A stretch of DNA of 64,000 nt. It comes from Beijerinckia mobilis (GTDB taxonomy: Bacteria; Pseudomonadota; Alphaproteobacteria; Rhizobiales; Beijerinckiaceae). Below, piece by piece: positions 35,780 through 45,931 of the stretch. The position numbers and the translations under genes were made by a program. The stretch lies in assembly GCF_000745425.1 (NCBI RefSeq), contig NZ_JQJH01000002.1, positions 124,001 through 188,000 of the forward strand, given 5' to 3'. The notes beneath the pieces were generated by a model, which saw nothing but the letters and a program-made list of their open reading frames with translations, had not been told where the DNA came from and did no database searches. Position 1 is the stretch's first letter. Every line of letters begins with the position of its first letter.

Positions 35780-38700
35780 TTGAGCATATCAGCCAGCATC
35801 CATCATATTACGCATTATAAATATGACCGGCTCGTCGCCCTGGGTCCGCAGACCATCCGCCTGCGGCCAGCCCCGCATTGCCGGACGAAGATACTGGGCT
35901 ATTCGCTCAAGGTGACGCCCGCCAATCATTTCGTGAACTGGCAGCAGGATCCTCACGGCAATTGGCAGGCGCGCTTCGTCTTTCCGGAGAAGGTGACGGA
36001 ATTCAAGATCGAGGTCGATCTCACCGCCGATCTCGCGGTGGTCAATCCTTTCGATTTCTTCGTCGAGCCCTATGCCGAGCAATTTCCCTTCGCCTATGAG
36101 GAAACGCTGGCCGATGAACTCGCCCCCTACCTGGCAGCCGAGCCTTTGGGGCCGGGCCTTGCCGCCTATATCGATGCGCTGCCAAAGGATCCGGCCCATA
36201 TCGTCGACTATCTCGTCGATCTCAACGCGCAGCTGCAGAAGGACATCCGCTATGTGATCCGCATGGAGCCGGGTGTGCAGACGCCGGAAGAGACGCTGGA
36301 GTTGCGGTCGGGCTCCTGCCGCGATTCCGCCTGGCTGCTCGTCCAGATGCTGCGTCATCTCGGCCTCGCCGCGCGCTTCGTCTCCGGCTATCTCATTCAA
36401 TTGCGCGCTGATATCGAACCGCTCGACGGGCCCAAGGGCACGCAGCATGATTTCACCGATCTCCACGCCTGGGCCGAGGTCTATATTCCCGGCGCCGGCT
36501 GGATCGGCATGGACGCCACCTCCGGCCTTTTCTGCGGCGAGGGCCATCTGCCCGTCGCCGCAACGCCGCATTATCATTCCGCCGCGCCGGTGACGGGCGT
36601 GGTCGAGCCTGCCAATGTCGATTTCCATTTCGATATGCAGGTGACGCGGGTCGCCGAGGCGCCGCGCATCACCATGCCCTTCTCGGATAATGCCTGGGAC
36701 GCGCTCGATGCGCTTGGCGAGACGGTCGATGCTGATCTTTCCGCGCAAGACGTCCGTCTCACCATGGGCGGGGAGCCGACCTTCATCTCTGTCGATGATT
36801 ACGAATCCGAGGAATGGAATACCGGCGCCGTCGGCCCGACCAAGCGTGCTTTCGCAGACAGGCTGATCCGCCGACTGCGTCAGCGCTTCGCCCCCGGCGG
36901 TTTTCTGCATTATGGCCAGGGCAAATGGTATCCGGGCGAGAGCCTGCCGCGCTGGGGCTTCTCGCTCTATTGGCGCAAGGATGGCAAGCCGATATGGAAC
37001 AATCCGGCCCTGATCGCTGAAATCGGCGAACAGAGGATCGCGGCGCCGAAAGCGGATGGCGGGGCTCAGCCCGGATCACCGCAAAAAGATGAACAACTGC
37101 GGACCGAGGCGCGGAAAATCGCCGAAGGCATTGCGCTCAGACTCGGGATCGGCACCGATTACGTGGCACCTGCCTATGAAGACCCCACCTCCTGGCTGGT
37201 GAAAGAAGGCAATCTGCCGGACAATACCAATCCGCTCGACCCCAAGATCGAGGATGCGGAGGAACGCAACCGCATGGTCCGCGCCTTCGCCCGCGGTCTC
37301 ACGAAACCTGCGGGTTATGTCCTGCCGGTCCAGCGCTGGAACGCGCAGGGCAGCACGCAGGCGAATATTCCGCATCGCGCCGGCGCGGTGCCGCCGCGCT
37401 GGAAGAGCGAGAAATGGAAATTGCGGCGGGACAATCTGTTCCTCATCCCCGGCGATTCACCCGTCGGCTATCGCCTGCCGCTCTCCTCCCTGCCCTATAT
37501 TCCGCGTTCGTCCTATCCGTTCATCGTGGAGCAGGATCCGTTGGAGGAGCGCAAGCCGCTGCCGGATCCGCATGAATTCGCCCAGCGTTTCGAGCGCATC
37601 GAGACCGAATCCGCCAATCCGCAGGATCGTGTGGAACAGGAACGTGTCGAAGGCGCGGTGCGCACGGCTTTGTCCGTCGAGCCGCGCGACGGCGTCCTCT
37701 GCGTCTTCATGCCCCCGGTCGAGACACTCGACGATTATCTTGAACTCATCGCTTCCGTCGAGGCTTCGGCCGCGGCGGCGGGCGTGCCGGTGCATATCGA
37801 GGGCTATCCGCCGCCCTTCGATCCGCGCATCGACGTCATCAAGGTCACGCCCGATCCCGGCGTCGTCGAGGTCAATGTGCAGCCGGCCGCGAGCTGGCGC
37901 GAGGCTGTTGCGATCACCAAGGGCCTTTACGAGGATGCACGGCAGGTGCGGCTCGGCGCCGATAAATTCATGACCGATGGCCGCCACACCGGCACCGGTG
38001 GCGGCAATCACGTCGTTCTGGGTGGCAAGACGCCCGGCGATTCCCCGTTCTTGCGGCGGCCCGACCTCCTGAAGAGCCTCGTGCTCTATTGGCAGCGCCA
38101 TCCCTCGCTGTCCTACCTCTTCTCGGGGCTTTTCATCGGCCCGACGAGCCAGGCGCCGCGTGTGGACGAGGCCCGCAACGACCATCTTTACGAACTCGAG
38201 ATCGCCCTTGCCCAGGTACCCGGACCCGGCGAGCCGGCGCCGTTCTGGCTCACTGACCGGCTGTTCCGCGATCTCCTTGTCGATGTGACGGGCAATACGC
38301 ATCGCTCGGAAATCTGCATCGACAAGCTGTTCTCGCCGGATGGCCCGACGGGCCGTCTCGGCCTGCTCGAATTCCGCTCCTTCGAAATGCCGCCTGATGC
38401 GCGCATGAGCCTTGCGCAGCAATTGCTGTTGCGCGCGCTCGTCGCCTGGTTCTGGCGGGAGCCGCAACAGGGCAATCTGGTGCGTTGGGGCACCACATTG
38501 CATGACCGTTTCATGCTGCCGCATTTCATCTGGGAGGATTTTCAGGGCGTCCTCGCCGATCTGCGTGGAGCAGGCTATGATTTCGACCCCGTCTGGTTTG
38601 AGGCGCAGCGGGAATTCCGCTTCCCCTTCTATGGTGCGGTCGAACATGGCGGCGTGATGCTCGAATTGCGTCAGGCGCTGGAGCCGTGGAACGTCACCGG

Positions 38701-39166
38701 TGAACATGGTGCGACCGGCGGCACCGTGCGCTATGTCGATTCCTCGGTGGAACGCCTGCAGGTCAAGGTCACGGGCTTTGTCGAGGGACGCCATATCATC
38801 ACCTGCAACAGGCGGATGATGCCGATGACGACCACCGGAACCGTCGGCGAGGCGGTGGCGGGCGTCCGCTTCAAGGCTTGGCAGCCGGCCAATGGTCTGC
38901 ATCCGACCATTCCGGTCCATGCGCCGCTGACCTTCGATATCGTCGATAGCTGGAATGGCCGCTCGCTTGGCGGCTGCGTCTATCATGTGGCCCATCCCGG
39001 CGGCCGCAATTACGAGACTTTCCCGGTCAACAGCTATGAGGCGGAAGCGCGCCGGCTGGCCCGTTTCCAGGATCACGGCCATACGCCGGGGCAATTCGAG
39101 GTGCCGATGGAACGGCGGTCCTTCGATTTTCCGTTGACGCTCGATTTGCGGCGTCCGCCGCATTAG
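35780..39166 (+). CDS. Transglutaminase-DUF2126 fusion protein
   Basis: A 1,128-residue cytosolic protein. Residues 1-300 form a second transglutaminase-type unit with Cys180 ([10 protein letters not shown]), His in DLHAWAEVY and Asp in GMDATSG. The rest is the DUF2126 domain, starting near [14 protein letters not shown] (about residue 327) and running through [35 protein letters not shown] and [14 protein letters not shown]2126 has been linked with amide-ligase folds in genome studies, but its chemistry is unknown. The start is TTG 35780, with AATGAGGA about 10 bases before it; no ATG fits. Divergent from a stand-alone transglutaminase gene. Confidence 0.9.
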   Translation: MSISASIHHITHYKYDRLVALGPQTIRLRPAPHCRTKILGYSLKVTPANHFVNWQQDPHGNWQARFVFPEKVTEFKIEVDLTADLAVVNPFDFFVEPYAEQFPFAYEETLADELAPYLAAEPLGPGLAAYIDALPKDPAHIVDYLVDLNAQLQKDIRYVIRMEPGVQTPEETLELRSGSCRDSAWLLVQMLRHLGLAARFVSGYLIQLRADIEPLDGPKGTQHDFTDLHAWAEVYIPGAGWIGMDATSGLFCGEGHLPVAATPHYHSAAPVTGVVEPANVDFHFDMQVTRVAEAPRITMPFSDNAWDALDALGETVDADLSAQDVRLTMGGEPTFISVDDYESEEWNTGAVGPTKRAFADRLIRRLRQRFAPGGFLHYGQGKWYPGESLPRWGFSLYWRKDGKPIWNNPALIAEIGEQRIAAPKADGGAQPGSPQKDEQLRTEARKIAEGIALRLGIGTDYVAPAYEDPTSWLVKEGNLPDNTNPLDPKIEDAEERNRMVRAFARGLTKPAGYVLPVQRWNAQGSTQANIPHRAGAVPPRWKSEKWKLRRDNLFLIPGDSPVGYRLPLSSLPYIPRSSYPFIVEQDPLEERKPLPDPHEFAQRFERIETESANPQDRVEQERVEGAVRTALSVEPRDGVLCVFMPPVETLDDYLELIASVEASAAAAGVPVHIEGYPPPFDPRIDVIKVTPDPGVVEVNVQPAASWREAVAITKGLYEDARQVRLGADKFMTDGRHTGTGGGNHVVLGGKTPGDSPFLRRPDLLKSLVLYWQRHPSLSYLFSGLFIGPTSQAPRVDEARNDHLYELEIALAQVPGPGEPAPFWLTDRLFRDLLVDVTGNTHRSEICIDKLFSPDGPTGRLGLLEFRSFEMPPDARMSLAQQLLLRALVAWFWREPQQGNLVRWGTTLHDRFMLPHFIWEDFQGVLADLRGAGYDFDPVWFEAQREFRFPFYGAVEHGGVMLELRQALEPWNVTGEHGATGGTVRYVDSSVERLQVKVTGFVEGRHIITCNRRMMPMTTTGTVGEAVAGVRFKAWQPANGLHPTIPVHAPLTFDIVDSWNGRSLGGCVYHVAHPGGRNYETFPVNSYEAEARRLARFQDHGHTPGQFEVPMERRSFDFPLTLDLRRPPH

Positions 39167-39265
39167 AGCATTTTGTCTTTACGTTGGATCGCTTTGCGAT
39201 TCCATCTGCCTGAAAATGCTCCTGTTTTCTTGGGTGCAGCGTTTCCGGATAAATCAGAAACGCTG
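39166..39265. repeat. Dispersed palindromic repeat, copy 3 (two hairpins)
   Basis: First hairpin 39166-39221: GAGCATTTT ... GGATCGC-TTT-GCGATTCC ... GAAAATGCTC. Second 39237-39265: CAGCGTTTC ... GAAACGCTG. It overlaps the stop of the DUF2126 gene. Confidence 0.85.
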
Positions 39266-39350
39266 TAAGGGGGCTTTCCGGCAGGTGTCGCTCAAGACTT
39301 TGGGCTTGAACGGCACTGCGGCCCAAGGCTGTGTTGTGTTGCTCGCCATA

Positions 39351-39393
39351 AAACGAAAAGCCCTTCCCCGATGAGGAGAAGGGCTTTTCGTTT
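39351..39393. terminator. Strong bidirectional terminator between convergent genes
   Basis: A perfect 16-bp stem, AAACGAAAAGCCCTTC (39351-39366) with its complement (39378-39393), and an 11-base loop. It sits between the DUF2126 fusion gene and the arsC-like gene, which converge, and carries A/T runs within both outer arms. Confidence 0.9.
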
Positions 39394-39429
39394 GGAGCTT
39401 TGGTGATGGAGGAGGGGCTGCTTCGAGGA

Positions 39430-39780
39430 TCAGCCAAGCACTTCCGCAACCTTTTCCGGCGGCCGGCAGAGAACGGCCTTATCGCCCCTTATGACGATTG
39501 GCCGTTCGATGAGGCTCGGATTCTGGCTCATGGCCTCGATCAGCGCCTTGTCATCGAGGCTTTTGTCGTCGAGGCCGAGCTCTTTATAGAGTTTCTCCTT
39601 CCGCCGCATGAGCGCGCGCGGCTCCATGCCGAGCCGGCCGAGGAGATCCTTCAGCTCGATGGGGGAAGGCGGCTGTTTCAGATAGAGCCGAATGTCAGGC
39701 TCTATTCCGGCCTCGCGCAAAGCGGCAAGCACCTTGCGCGATGTGCCGCAGGACGGGTTGTGAAAGATCGTCACGCTCAT
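39430..39780 (-). CDS. arsC: ArsC-family arsenate reductase-like protein
   Basis: A 116-residue thioredoxin-fold protein of the glutaredoxin-linked ArsC family, reducing arsenate to arsenite in the cytosol. The catalytic Cys11 is in FHNPSCGTSRKVL, and RRKE, ERPIVIRGDKAVLCRPPEKV supply the usual arginines. ATG 39780 is preferred over frames reaching 39984 that lack family sequence. No arsR, arsB or acr3 gene is adjacent, so an arsenic role is not supported by context; stand-alone ArsC-like proteins such as YffB also exist. Confidence 0.88.
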   Translation of the reverse strand: MSVTIFHNPSCGTSRKVLAALREAGIEPDIRLYLKQPPSPIELKDLLGRLGMEPRALMRRKEKLYKELGLDDKSLDDKALIEAMSQNPSLIERPIVIRGDKAVLCRPPEKVAEVLG

Positions 39781-39820
39781 CCCGTGAGTTCCCTGCGGCT
39801 CTTCTTTGCCGATGCACCGA

Positions 39821-40366
39821 TCAGGATTGGCCGGCGCCGAGCACGGTGACGGCGCGCCGGTTCTGCGACCAGCAGGAGATGTCGTCGCAGGTGGCGACGG
39901 GGCGTTCCTTGCCGTAGCTGATGGTGCGCATGCGGGATGCGGGAACGCCGCGTGCCGCGAGATAATTCTTCGTGGCTTCCGCACGCCGGGCGCCGAGCGC
40001 GAAATTATATTCGCGGGTGCCGCGTTCGTCGGCGTGGCCTTCGATGGTGAAATTGTAGCGGTTATATTGCTGCAGCCAACGCGCCTGCTTGTCGAGCGTC
40101 GCCTGGGCAGTTTGCGTCAACTCGCTGGAATCGCTTTCGAAGAAAACGCGGTCGCCGACATTCACGGCGAAATCCTGCGGGCTTCCGGGGGTCGCCGCGC
40201 CGCCGCGCCCGCCGGCGCCATAACCGGCCAGCGCGGTTGGATCGTCAGCCGGGTTCTTGGCGCAGGCGGCGATCGCAAGAGCGACGCTGAGCGCCATGGC
40301 GAGCTTGACGCCGCGTGCGCCGAAGATTCTCGCGCCGGGGCTTCCCACGCTCATGTGAAAACCCAT
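39821..40366 (-). CDS. pal: Peptidoglycan-associated lipoprotein Pal
   Basis: A 181-residue outer-membrane lipoprotein of the Tol-Pal system. The signal peptide (MALSVALAIAAC) ends in a lipobox with cysteine near residue 30, then a Gly/Ala-rich tether and an OmpA-like peptidoglycan-binding domain: VFFESDSSELT, FTIEGHADERGTREYN, LGARRAEATKNYLAARG, GKERPV. Start ATG 40366 follows GAGGGAG; GTG-free frames to 40441 add unrelated residues. Neighbouring tolQRAB genes are not in the window. Confidence 0.95.
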   Translation of the reverse strand: MGFHMSVGSPGARIFGARGVKLAMALSVALAIAACAKNPADDPTALAGYGAGGRGGAATPGSPQDFAVNVGDRVFFESDSSELTQTAQATLDKQARWLQQYNRYNFTIEGHADERGTREYNFALGARRAEATKNYLAARGVPASRMRTISYGKERPVATCDDISCWSQNRRAVTVLGAGQS

Positions 40367-41234
40367 ACCAAACTCCCTCATGTTCCGTCTGAATGCCGCT
40401 GGTTCCCGCATCGCGGGTCGTTCGAGGATCGCCTCGACCATGCGGTGGGCAGCCCTGTGGGCGCCTTCAGCATTTTCGTCAAAATCGAGGGGAAACCTTG
40501 TCCCTTCGTCTTAAGCCGAAGAGGGTTAACGAAGGTTTTGCATTCCCGAAGGAGCGCCTTCCCGGCAGTTTCACCCTCGACCATCGGGCTTTATGGTTAA
40601 CGAGTGATTAATGGCACAAATGGGGCGGTCCCGAAATGGGACAATTCGTCGGACTCTCCATCATGCTTGCCGTCAAGTTTCGGGCCGGTTTCCTCAGATA
40701 CGCTGTGCCATTGATTCAGGGCGAGATCCGGCTGCCGCATGCCGTTCCGCTGGTAGCCTCGGATATGCGGTCGGCAGGGATAATGAGGGGGATGGAAAAG
40801 CCGCCATTCGGCCATAGAGAGGCACTTTAATAAAATGATCGCCACCTATTTGATAAGAAGCCATGCTATTCAAGCATATTGCGCGGGACGATTTGCGGGC
40901 TGGAAGGTTTGCCGGAATTCGGGAAGGAAAGGGGACGCAATGATCCGATGAATCCGGGCATTTCCGGATTGTTGTCGCGACCCGTCATCGTTCCATCTGG
41001 ACCGCCCCTCTATCTCCCCGGCCTGTGAAATTTCCCATGTGAGTCCGCATGTGAGATTCCTAATGGTCGAACGCCCGCCGTGCTTGAATTCCCGGCCCGG
41101 AAGCCATGATCCTGACAGGACGCCGCCCGGGGGCTCGTTCCCGCAGGATGCCTTCCGGTTTACCGTCCTTCGCCTTGTTCCCAGAGGGCCCTTCCTGATC
41201 CGCCATCTGTTCCTGCCGAAAGTACTGCCCGCCC
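40367..41234. other. Intergenic region, 868 bases
   Basis: Between divergent pal and the bestrophin-like gene. Short open frames (for example 40597-40845, minus) lack ribosome sites and protein-like composition. No tRNA or repeat was found. The stretch near 40820-40890 is AT-rich and may be promoter. Confidence 0.4.
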
Positions 41235-42125
41235 ATGATTATTTCCGATACCCCATCATTCGGTCGCGTCGTCCAGGAAGTGACGCCGCCCCTGCTGCTC
41301 TTGTTCGTATGGGACGTCATCGTCACGATCGCTTATTTCACTTTCGCGCCGAAACTGCTCGAGATCGAACTGCCGATGACCCTTTTCGGCACTGCGCTCG
41401 CGCTGGTGCTCGGCTTTCGCGATAACAGCGCCTATGCGCGCTGGTGGGAAGCGCGTTCGCTATGGGGATTGATGATCAACGCTTCGCGCAGCCTTGCGCG
41501 TCAGGCAATCACCCTGATCGATGAGGATGATGGCAAGGGGACGGCGCTCGCCCGGCAAATCGTGCTGCGGCAGATCGCTTATGTGCATGCCTTGCGCTGC
41601 ATGTTGCGGGGCCAGGATCCGATGCCGGAAATTGCCCCTTTTCTCAAGCCGGATGAGGTCAAGGGCCTCATAGGCATGAAGAACATTCCCAACGCGCTTC
41701 TGAATACGACGGCGACCCATCTCGCCCAGGCCGCCTCGCTTACTGATAGTTACCGGCGCGTCCGCATCGAATCGACCATGGTCGATATCGCCAATGCGCA
41801 GGGCGGTATGGAACGCATCAAGCGCACGCCGCTGCCGATGCATTTCCGTTTTTTGCCGCAGATGTTCACCCGCGTCTTCTGTGTGCTTTTGCCGATCGCC
41901 ATCGTCTCGGATCTTGGCGTTCTGACGCCGCTCGGCTCGACGCTCGTCGGTCTGATGTTCATCGCCGCCCTGCAGATCGGCGACGACCTGAAGGATCCTT
42001 TCAGCAATACCGTGCATGACGTGCCGATGACCTCCATGTGCAAGACGATCGAGATTGATCTCCTGCAGACGATCGGCGAGCCGGCTCCGGCGCCGATGGT
42101 GCCCGAAAACGGCGTCCTGATGTGA
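41235..42125 (+). CDS. Bestrophin-like (UPF0187) membrane protein
   Basis: A 296-residue inner-membrane protein of the bestrophin/UPF0187 family, probably an anion or cation channel. The family core FRDNSAYARWWEARSLWGLM lies near residue 60, with membrane helices near residues 20-55 (LLLLFVWDVIVTIAYF, LFGTALALVLGF) and 215-260 (CVLLPIAIVSDLGVLTPLGS), and the DPFSNTVHDVPMTSMCKTIE segment near the end. ATG 41235, no strong ribosome site seen. A stem-loop follows the gene. Confidence 0.88.
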   Translation: MIISDTPSFGRVVQEVTPPLLLLFVWDVIVTIAYFTFAPKLLEIELPMTLFGTALALVLGFRDNSAYARWWEARSLWGLMINASRSLARQAITLIDEDDGKGTALARQIVLRQIAYVHALRCMLRGQDPMPEIAPFLKPDEVKGLIGMKNIPNALLNTTATHLAQAASLTDSYRRVRIESTMVDIANAQGGMERIKRTPLPMHFRFLPQMFTRVFCVLLPIAIVSDLGVLTPLGSTLVGLMFIAALQIGDDLKDPFSNTVHDVPMTSMCKTIEIDLLQTIGEPAPAPMVPENGVLM

Positions 42126-42175
42126 TCAGGGGATAGCTCTTGTCCTGCAGTCGCTGGGGCCAGGTCTCAATCAGT

Positions 42176-42208
42176 CAGGTCTCAATGAGGCGCTCCCATT
42201 GAGACCTG
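42176..42208. terminator. 12-bp hairpin after the bestrophin-like gene
   Basis: CAGGTCTCAATG (42176-42187) and its complement (42197-42208) around a 9-base loop. A second copy of CAGGTCTCAAT lies just before at 42161-42171. There is no T-run, so termination is plausible but not certain. Confidence 0.55.
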
Positions 42209-42343
42209 GTATAAGAAGTTCAGGAAAATTCCTTCCACCGCCGCGATCCATTATATGAGGGGCGTCGGGAATGGCGCATGGCGTTGGCCGGGTGCCTCCA
42301 GCAGGGCGGACGTCAGGTCCGGAATTGAACGGAAAGGCCCCTT

Positions 42344-43261
42344 GTGAGCTCAAATGTGAGCGCGGTCGCGAGCGCACTCGCCCATCGGCGCATCAAAAAG
42401 ATGAACGGACTCGGCAATGCCATTCTGGTGCTCGATCTGCGCGGCACGGCAACCGAGGTCAGCGCGGCGGAGGCGCGTTCGATCGGCATCGCCAAGGGCC
42501 TGCATTATGATCAGCTCATGGTGCTGCATGATCCGGTGAGTTCTAGCACGGCGGCTTTTATCCGCATCTATAATCGCGACGGGTCGCTCGCTGGTGCCTG
42601 TGGCAATGGAACGCGATGCGTCGCCTGGGCGCTGTGGCAGAACGAGGCTTTTGCCGGAACCCGCGAACTCGTGGTGGAGACTGCGGCTGGCCTGCTCGCT
42701 TGCGAGCGGCTCGGCGAGAGCCTGTTTTCGGTCGACATGGGCCGGCCGGTCTTCGCCTGGCAGGGGATTCCACTCCGTCATGCGGTCGGTGATACCGATG
42801 CCGTGGATCTGACTCAGGATCTCGCCGTCCTGCCGCCGATCGATCCGGCGGTTCTGCGGGCGGTTTCCGTGGTCAATATGGGCAATCCACACACGGTTTT
42901 GTTCGTCGACGATCTCGATGCCTGTGATCTCGCGCTCATCGGGCCGGCTCTCGAATATCACCCCTTGTTTCCGGACCGGGCCAATATTTCCGTCGCGAAG
43001 GTTGAACAGCCGGATCACATTCTGCTCAAAGTGTGGGAACGCGGCGTCGGGGCGACGCTTGCCTGCGGTTCTGCCGCCTGCGCGACGCTCGTTGCAGCCG
43101 TCCGGCGCGGTCTTGCGGCGCGGGAGGCACGGATCAGCCTGCCCGGTGGCGATTTGACTATTGCATGGCGCGCAAGCGACGATCACGTCATCATGACGGG
43201 TCCAGTGACCTTCGAATTCGAGACATCGCTCGACCCGGCTCTGTTTCAGGCGATTCCATGA
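42344..43261 (+). CDS. dapF: Diaminopimelate epimerase
   Basis: Converts LL- to meso-diaminopimelate for lysine and peptidoglycan. The two catalytic cysteines are in GACGNGTRC (near residue 81) and LACGSAAC (near residue 239). [16 protein letters not shown] opens the fold, and [10 protein letters not shown] and [10 protein letters not shown] segments follow. Starts at GTG 42344; an inner ATG at KKMNGLG is a weaker choice because upstream sequence continues. Its stop overlaps the mtaB start by four bases (ATGA), so the two are co-translated. Confidence 0.96.
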   Translation: MSSNVSAVASALAHRRIKKMNGLGNAILVLDLRGTATEVSAAEARSIGIAKGLHYDQLMVLHDPVSSSTAAFIRIYNRDGSLAGACGNGTRCVAWALWQNEAFAGTRELVVETAAGLLACERLGESLFSVDMGRPVFAWQGIPLRHAVGDTDAVDLTQDLAVLPPIDPAVLRAVSVVNMGNPHTVLFVDDLDACDLALIGPALEYHPLFPDRANISVAKVEQPDHILLKVWERGVGATLACGSAACATLVAAVRRGLAAREARISLPGGDLTIAWRASDDHVIMTGPVTFEFETSLDPALFQAIP

Positions 43262-44574
43262 GCGATCCTGTTGGCGATTTCGGGCGCGCAACAATTGCCA
43301 CGCCGGATTCGGGCGAAACGTTGAGCTTTGGTTGCCGCCTCAATCTGGTGGAAGCGGAAGCCATGCGCCGCGCCGCCAAGGCGCAGAATTGCGATGATCT
43401 CGTCATCATCAATTCCTGCGCGGTCACCGCCGAGGCCTCGCGCCAGACGCGTCAGGCCATCCGCCGCATGAAGCGGCAGCGCCCCGGGGCACGCATCGTG
43501 GTGACCGGATGCGGCGCCGAGGCCGAGCCGGAACTCTATCGCGCCATGCCGGAGGTCGGCGCGCTCATCGCCAACCGGGACAAGACGCGGGCCGAGACCT
43601 GGGCACGGCTGCGCCGCGCTATCGATGGGGGTGAAGCCGCCTCCGCACCGGGGCCAATCGACCTCGCCGGGGACGAAGATGGATCCTCCAATCTCTCCGT
43701 CGTGGCGGGTACGCAGGATCATACAAGGGCCTTTCTCGCGGTGCAGAACGGCTGCGACCATGCCTGTACCTTCTGCATCATTCCGGCTGGCCGTGGCGCC
43801 TCGCGCTCGGTTCCGGTCGAGGAAGCCTGCGCCAAGGTGCGGGAACTGGCGGAGCAGGGATTTGGCGAAATCGTCCTGACCGGCGTCGATCTCACCTCCT
43901 ATGGCGCGGATTTGCCGGGCGCTCCGCGTCTTGGCGATCTCGTCAGGCAGATGCTGCGCGCCGCGCCGGCCTTGCCGCGTCTGCGCCTATCCTCGATCGA
44001 TTGCATCGAGGCCGATCCGGTTCTCCTGCGCTGTTTTGCTGAAGAGGCACGGCTGATGCCCTCGCTGCATCTTTCTTTGCAGTCGGGGTCGGATCTGATC
44101 CTGAAACGCATGCGGCGGCGTCATGGCCGTGATGAGGCCATCGCCTTTTGTGCCGAATTGCGCCGTCTGCGTCCGGACATCGTCTTTGGCGCCGATCTCA
44201 TCGCCGGTTTTCCGACCGAGACCGAAGAAGATTTTCAACAGACGCGCGCTCTGATCGAGGAATGCGGTCTGACCTATCTGCATGTCTTTCCCTTTTCGGC
44301 ACGGCCGGGCACGCCGGCGGCGCGTATGCCGGCGCTGGCACCGGCCGTCGTCAAGGAGCGCGCGCGCCTGTTGCGCGAGGAAGGAACGGGGCGGCTGGCG
44401 CATCACCTTGCAGGTAAGATCGGGCAGCGATTGCGCCTGCTCACCGAGCGCGGTAGCTTCGCGCGGGCCGAGGATTTCTCCCTGATGCGGCTTCCCGGCG
44501 TTGCGCCTGGCCTGTTCGTCGAGGCGATGGTTGAGGGGAGTGACGGTGAAATTCTGGTCGGGCGGCGGGTTTGA
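43258..44574 (+). CDS. mtaB: tRNA t6A37 methylthiotransferase
   Basis: Radical SAM methylthiotransferase converting t6A37 to ms2t6A37 in ANN-decoding tRNAs. N-terminal UPF0004 domain with cysteines in [21 protein letters not shown] and [12 protein letters not shown]; the radical SAM core has [15 protein letters not shown]; a TRAM-like tail ends the 438 residues. Start ATG 43258 overlaps the dapF stop. The longer open frame upstream is dapF read in another frame. The ftsY gene often next to mtaB is absent; a palindromic repeat follows. Confidence 0.93.
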   Translation: MSDPVGDFGRATIATPDSGETLSFGCRLNLVEAEAMRRAAKAQNCDDLVIINSCAVTAEASRQTRQAIRRMKRQRPGARIVVTGCGAEAEPELYRAMPEVGALIANRDKTRAETWARLRRAIDGGEAASAPGPIDLAGDEDGSSNLSVVAGTQDHTRAFLAVQNGCDHACTFCIIPAGRGASRSVPVEEACAKVRELAEQGFGEIVLTGVDLTSYGADLPGAPRLGDLVRQMLRAAPALPRLRLSSIDCIEADPVLLRCFAEEARLMPSLHLSLQSGSDLILKRMRRRHGRDEAIAFCAELRRLRPDIVFGADLIAGFPTETEEDFQQTRALIEECGLTYLHVFPFSARPGTPAARMPALAPAVVKERARLLREEGTGRLAHHLAGKIGQRLRLLTERGSFARAEDFSLMRLPGVAPGLFVEAMVEGSDGEILVGRRV

Positions 44575-44639
44575 AAGCCAATGCTCGAGGCGTTGGCCTG
44601 CTAGAAAGTCTCCCTAAACCAATCCGCGCTATCCTGCTC

Positions 44640-44786
44640 TACAGCATTTTCAAGTGGAGCAGTTCGGAAACATCCGAACAGGCTCTCGAGCATTTTCCGA
44701 TAGGGTGAATCGCTGCGCGATTTCATTGCCTTGAAAATGTGAGGACTTCCGAGGGAGCGTTGCCGGAGACATCCGAAACGCTCGGG
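44640..44786. repeat. Dispersed palindromic repeat, copy 4 (long, compound)
   Basis: ACAGCATTTTCAAGTGGAGC, GTTCGGAAACATCCGAAC hairpin, GAGCATTTTCC ... GAATCGCTGCGCGATTTCATT ... TTGAAAATGT, then GAGCGTT ... CGGAGACATCCGAAACGCTC. Fills the gap between mtaB and the small membrane protein gene. Confidence 0.85.
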
Positions 44787-44815
44787 CATTTCCAATCATT
44801 CATCGGAGAGGTGCG

Positions 44816-44962
44816 GTGCCGAGCTTGTTTCGTTTTCTTGTCACGGTGGCGATTCTCGCGGGGCTCGGCTATGCCGCCCTTTGGGCGCTCGTGACTTTCG
44901 TCGAGCCGCAGCCGCGGGAGATGAGCCAGACTGTGCCGGCCCAGCGTCTCAATGCCAAATAG
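44816..44962 (+). CDS. Small single-pass membrane protein before xerD
   Basis: A 48-residue protein read from GTG 44816, with GGAGAG about 7 bases upstream. One membrane helix (FLVTVAILAGLGYAALWALV, residues 7-26) leads to a short polar tail with FVEPQPREM and VPAQRLN. I recall similar short membrane proteins before xerD in related bacteria, which supports reality. It ends 9 bases before xerD, whose ribosome site AGGAGG overlaps its stop, so they are probably one unit. Function unknown. Confidence 0.75.
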   Translation: MPSLFRFLVTVAILAGLGYAALWALVTFVEPQPREMSQTVPAQRLNAK

Positions 44963-44971
44963 GAGGCGGTT

Positions 44972-45931
44972 TTGTCCGCACCGCGTTCCAGCGCGCAGAT
45001 CGACGCCTTCCTCGACATGATCGCCGCCGAGCGTGGCGCGGCGCGCAACACGCTCGATGCTTATCGCCGCGATCTTGCCGATTATGCCGCGGCGCTCGCG
45101 GAGCGCGGCACCAGTCTGGCCCAGGCGACGAGCGAGGACATTCGCCATTATCTCGGCAGCCTTGAGGCGCGTGGCCTCAAGGCCAGTTCCAGTGCGCGGC
45201 GGCTTTCGGCGATCCGGCAATTGCATCGTTTTCTCGTGTCGGAAGCGTTGCGCGCCGACGATCCGGCCTTGATCCTTGAAGGGCCGAAATGCGGGCGCGG
45301 CCTGCCGAAAACGCTGACCATGGCTGAAGTCGATCATCTGCTCGCGGTTTCGAAGGAGGGGCTCGACGACGAGACGCGTCCACTTGGGGAACGCGTGCGG
45401 GCGGCGCGCACGGCCTGCCTGCTCGAGCTTCTCTACGCGACGGGATTACGTGTTTCCGAGCTCGTATCGCTGCCGCGCTCGGTCGCTGCCGTCAAGGATC
45501 CGTTGTTTCCGGTGCGCGGCAAGGGAGGGCGCGAGCGGTTGGTGCCGCTGCCGCCAGCGGCGCGGCGCGCCCTCGATCTCTATCGCACGCTGTTGCACCA
45601 TAAACAGGCCGGTCTTACCGAGACATCCTGGCTGTTTCCCGCCGACAGCGAAAGCGGCTATCTGAGCCGTCAGGCTTTCGCCCGTGATCTGAAACTCGTG
45701 GCCGCCGCCGCCGGTATCGATGCGGAGCGCATCAGCCCGCATGTCCTGCGCCATGCCTTCGCCAGTCATCTCCTGCAAAATGGCGCCGACCTTCGGATAG
45801 TGCAGGAACTGCTCGGCCATGCCGATATTGCGACGACGCAGATCTATACGCATGTTCTCGATGAGCGCATGAAGGCCATGGTACGGGATCTTCACCCGCT
45901 TGCCACAGCCGAACGCGGTGAGGAGAGCTGA
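44972..45931 (+). CDS. xerD: Tyrosine recombinase XerD
   Basis: Site-specific recombinase that, with XerC, resolves chromosome dimers at dif. An N-terminal SAM-like DNA-binding domain (residues 8-95) precedes the catalytic domain with Arg in YATGLRVSELVSLP, Lys in VRGKGGRERLVPL, HxxR in SPHVLRHAFASHLLQNGADL and His/Tyr in LLGHADIATTQIYTHV. Starts at TTG 44972 after AGGAGG. 319 residues. Chromosomal context, not a mobile element: no att sites or cargo are nearby. Confidence 0.95.
   Translation: MSAPRSSAQIDAFLDMIAAERGAARNTLDAYRRDLADYAAALAERGTSLAQATSEDIRHYLGSLEARGLKASSSARRLSAIRQLHRFLVSEALRADDPALILEGPKCGRGLPKTLTMAEVDHLLAVSKEGLDDETRPLGERVRAARTACLLELLYATGLRVSELVSLPRSVAAVKDPLFPVRGKGGRERLVPLPPAARRALDLYRTLLHHKQAGLTETSWLFPADSESGYLSRQAFARDLKLVAAAAGIDAERISPHVLRHAFASHLLQNGADLRIVQELLGHADIATTQIYTHVLDERMKAMVRDLHPLATAERGEES

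Noticed and set aside
37457-39163. 568-codon minus-strand frame opposite DUF2126
   Set aside because: Antisense shadow; Arg/His-rich, no motif.
40597-40845. 82-codon minus-strand frame between pal and the bestrophin-like gene
   Set aside because: No ribosome site and no protein-like pattern.
44601-44795. 64-codon minus-strand frame
   Set aside because: It is a translation of the palindromic repeat, not a gene.
44972-45931. Integrase of a mobile element
   Set aside because: The protein is a typical XerD in a housekeeping context, with no att repeats or cargo genes.
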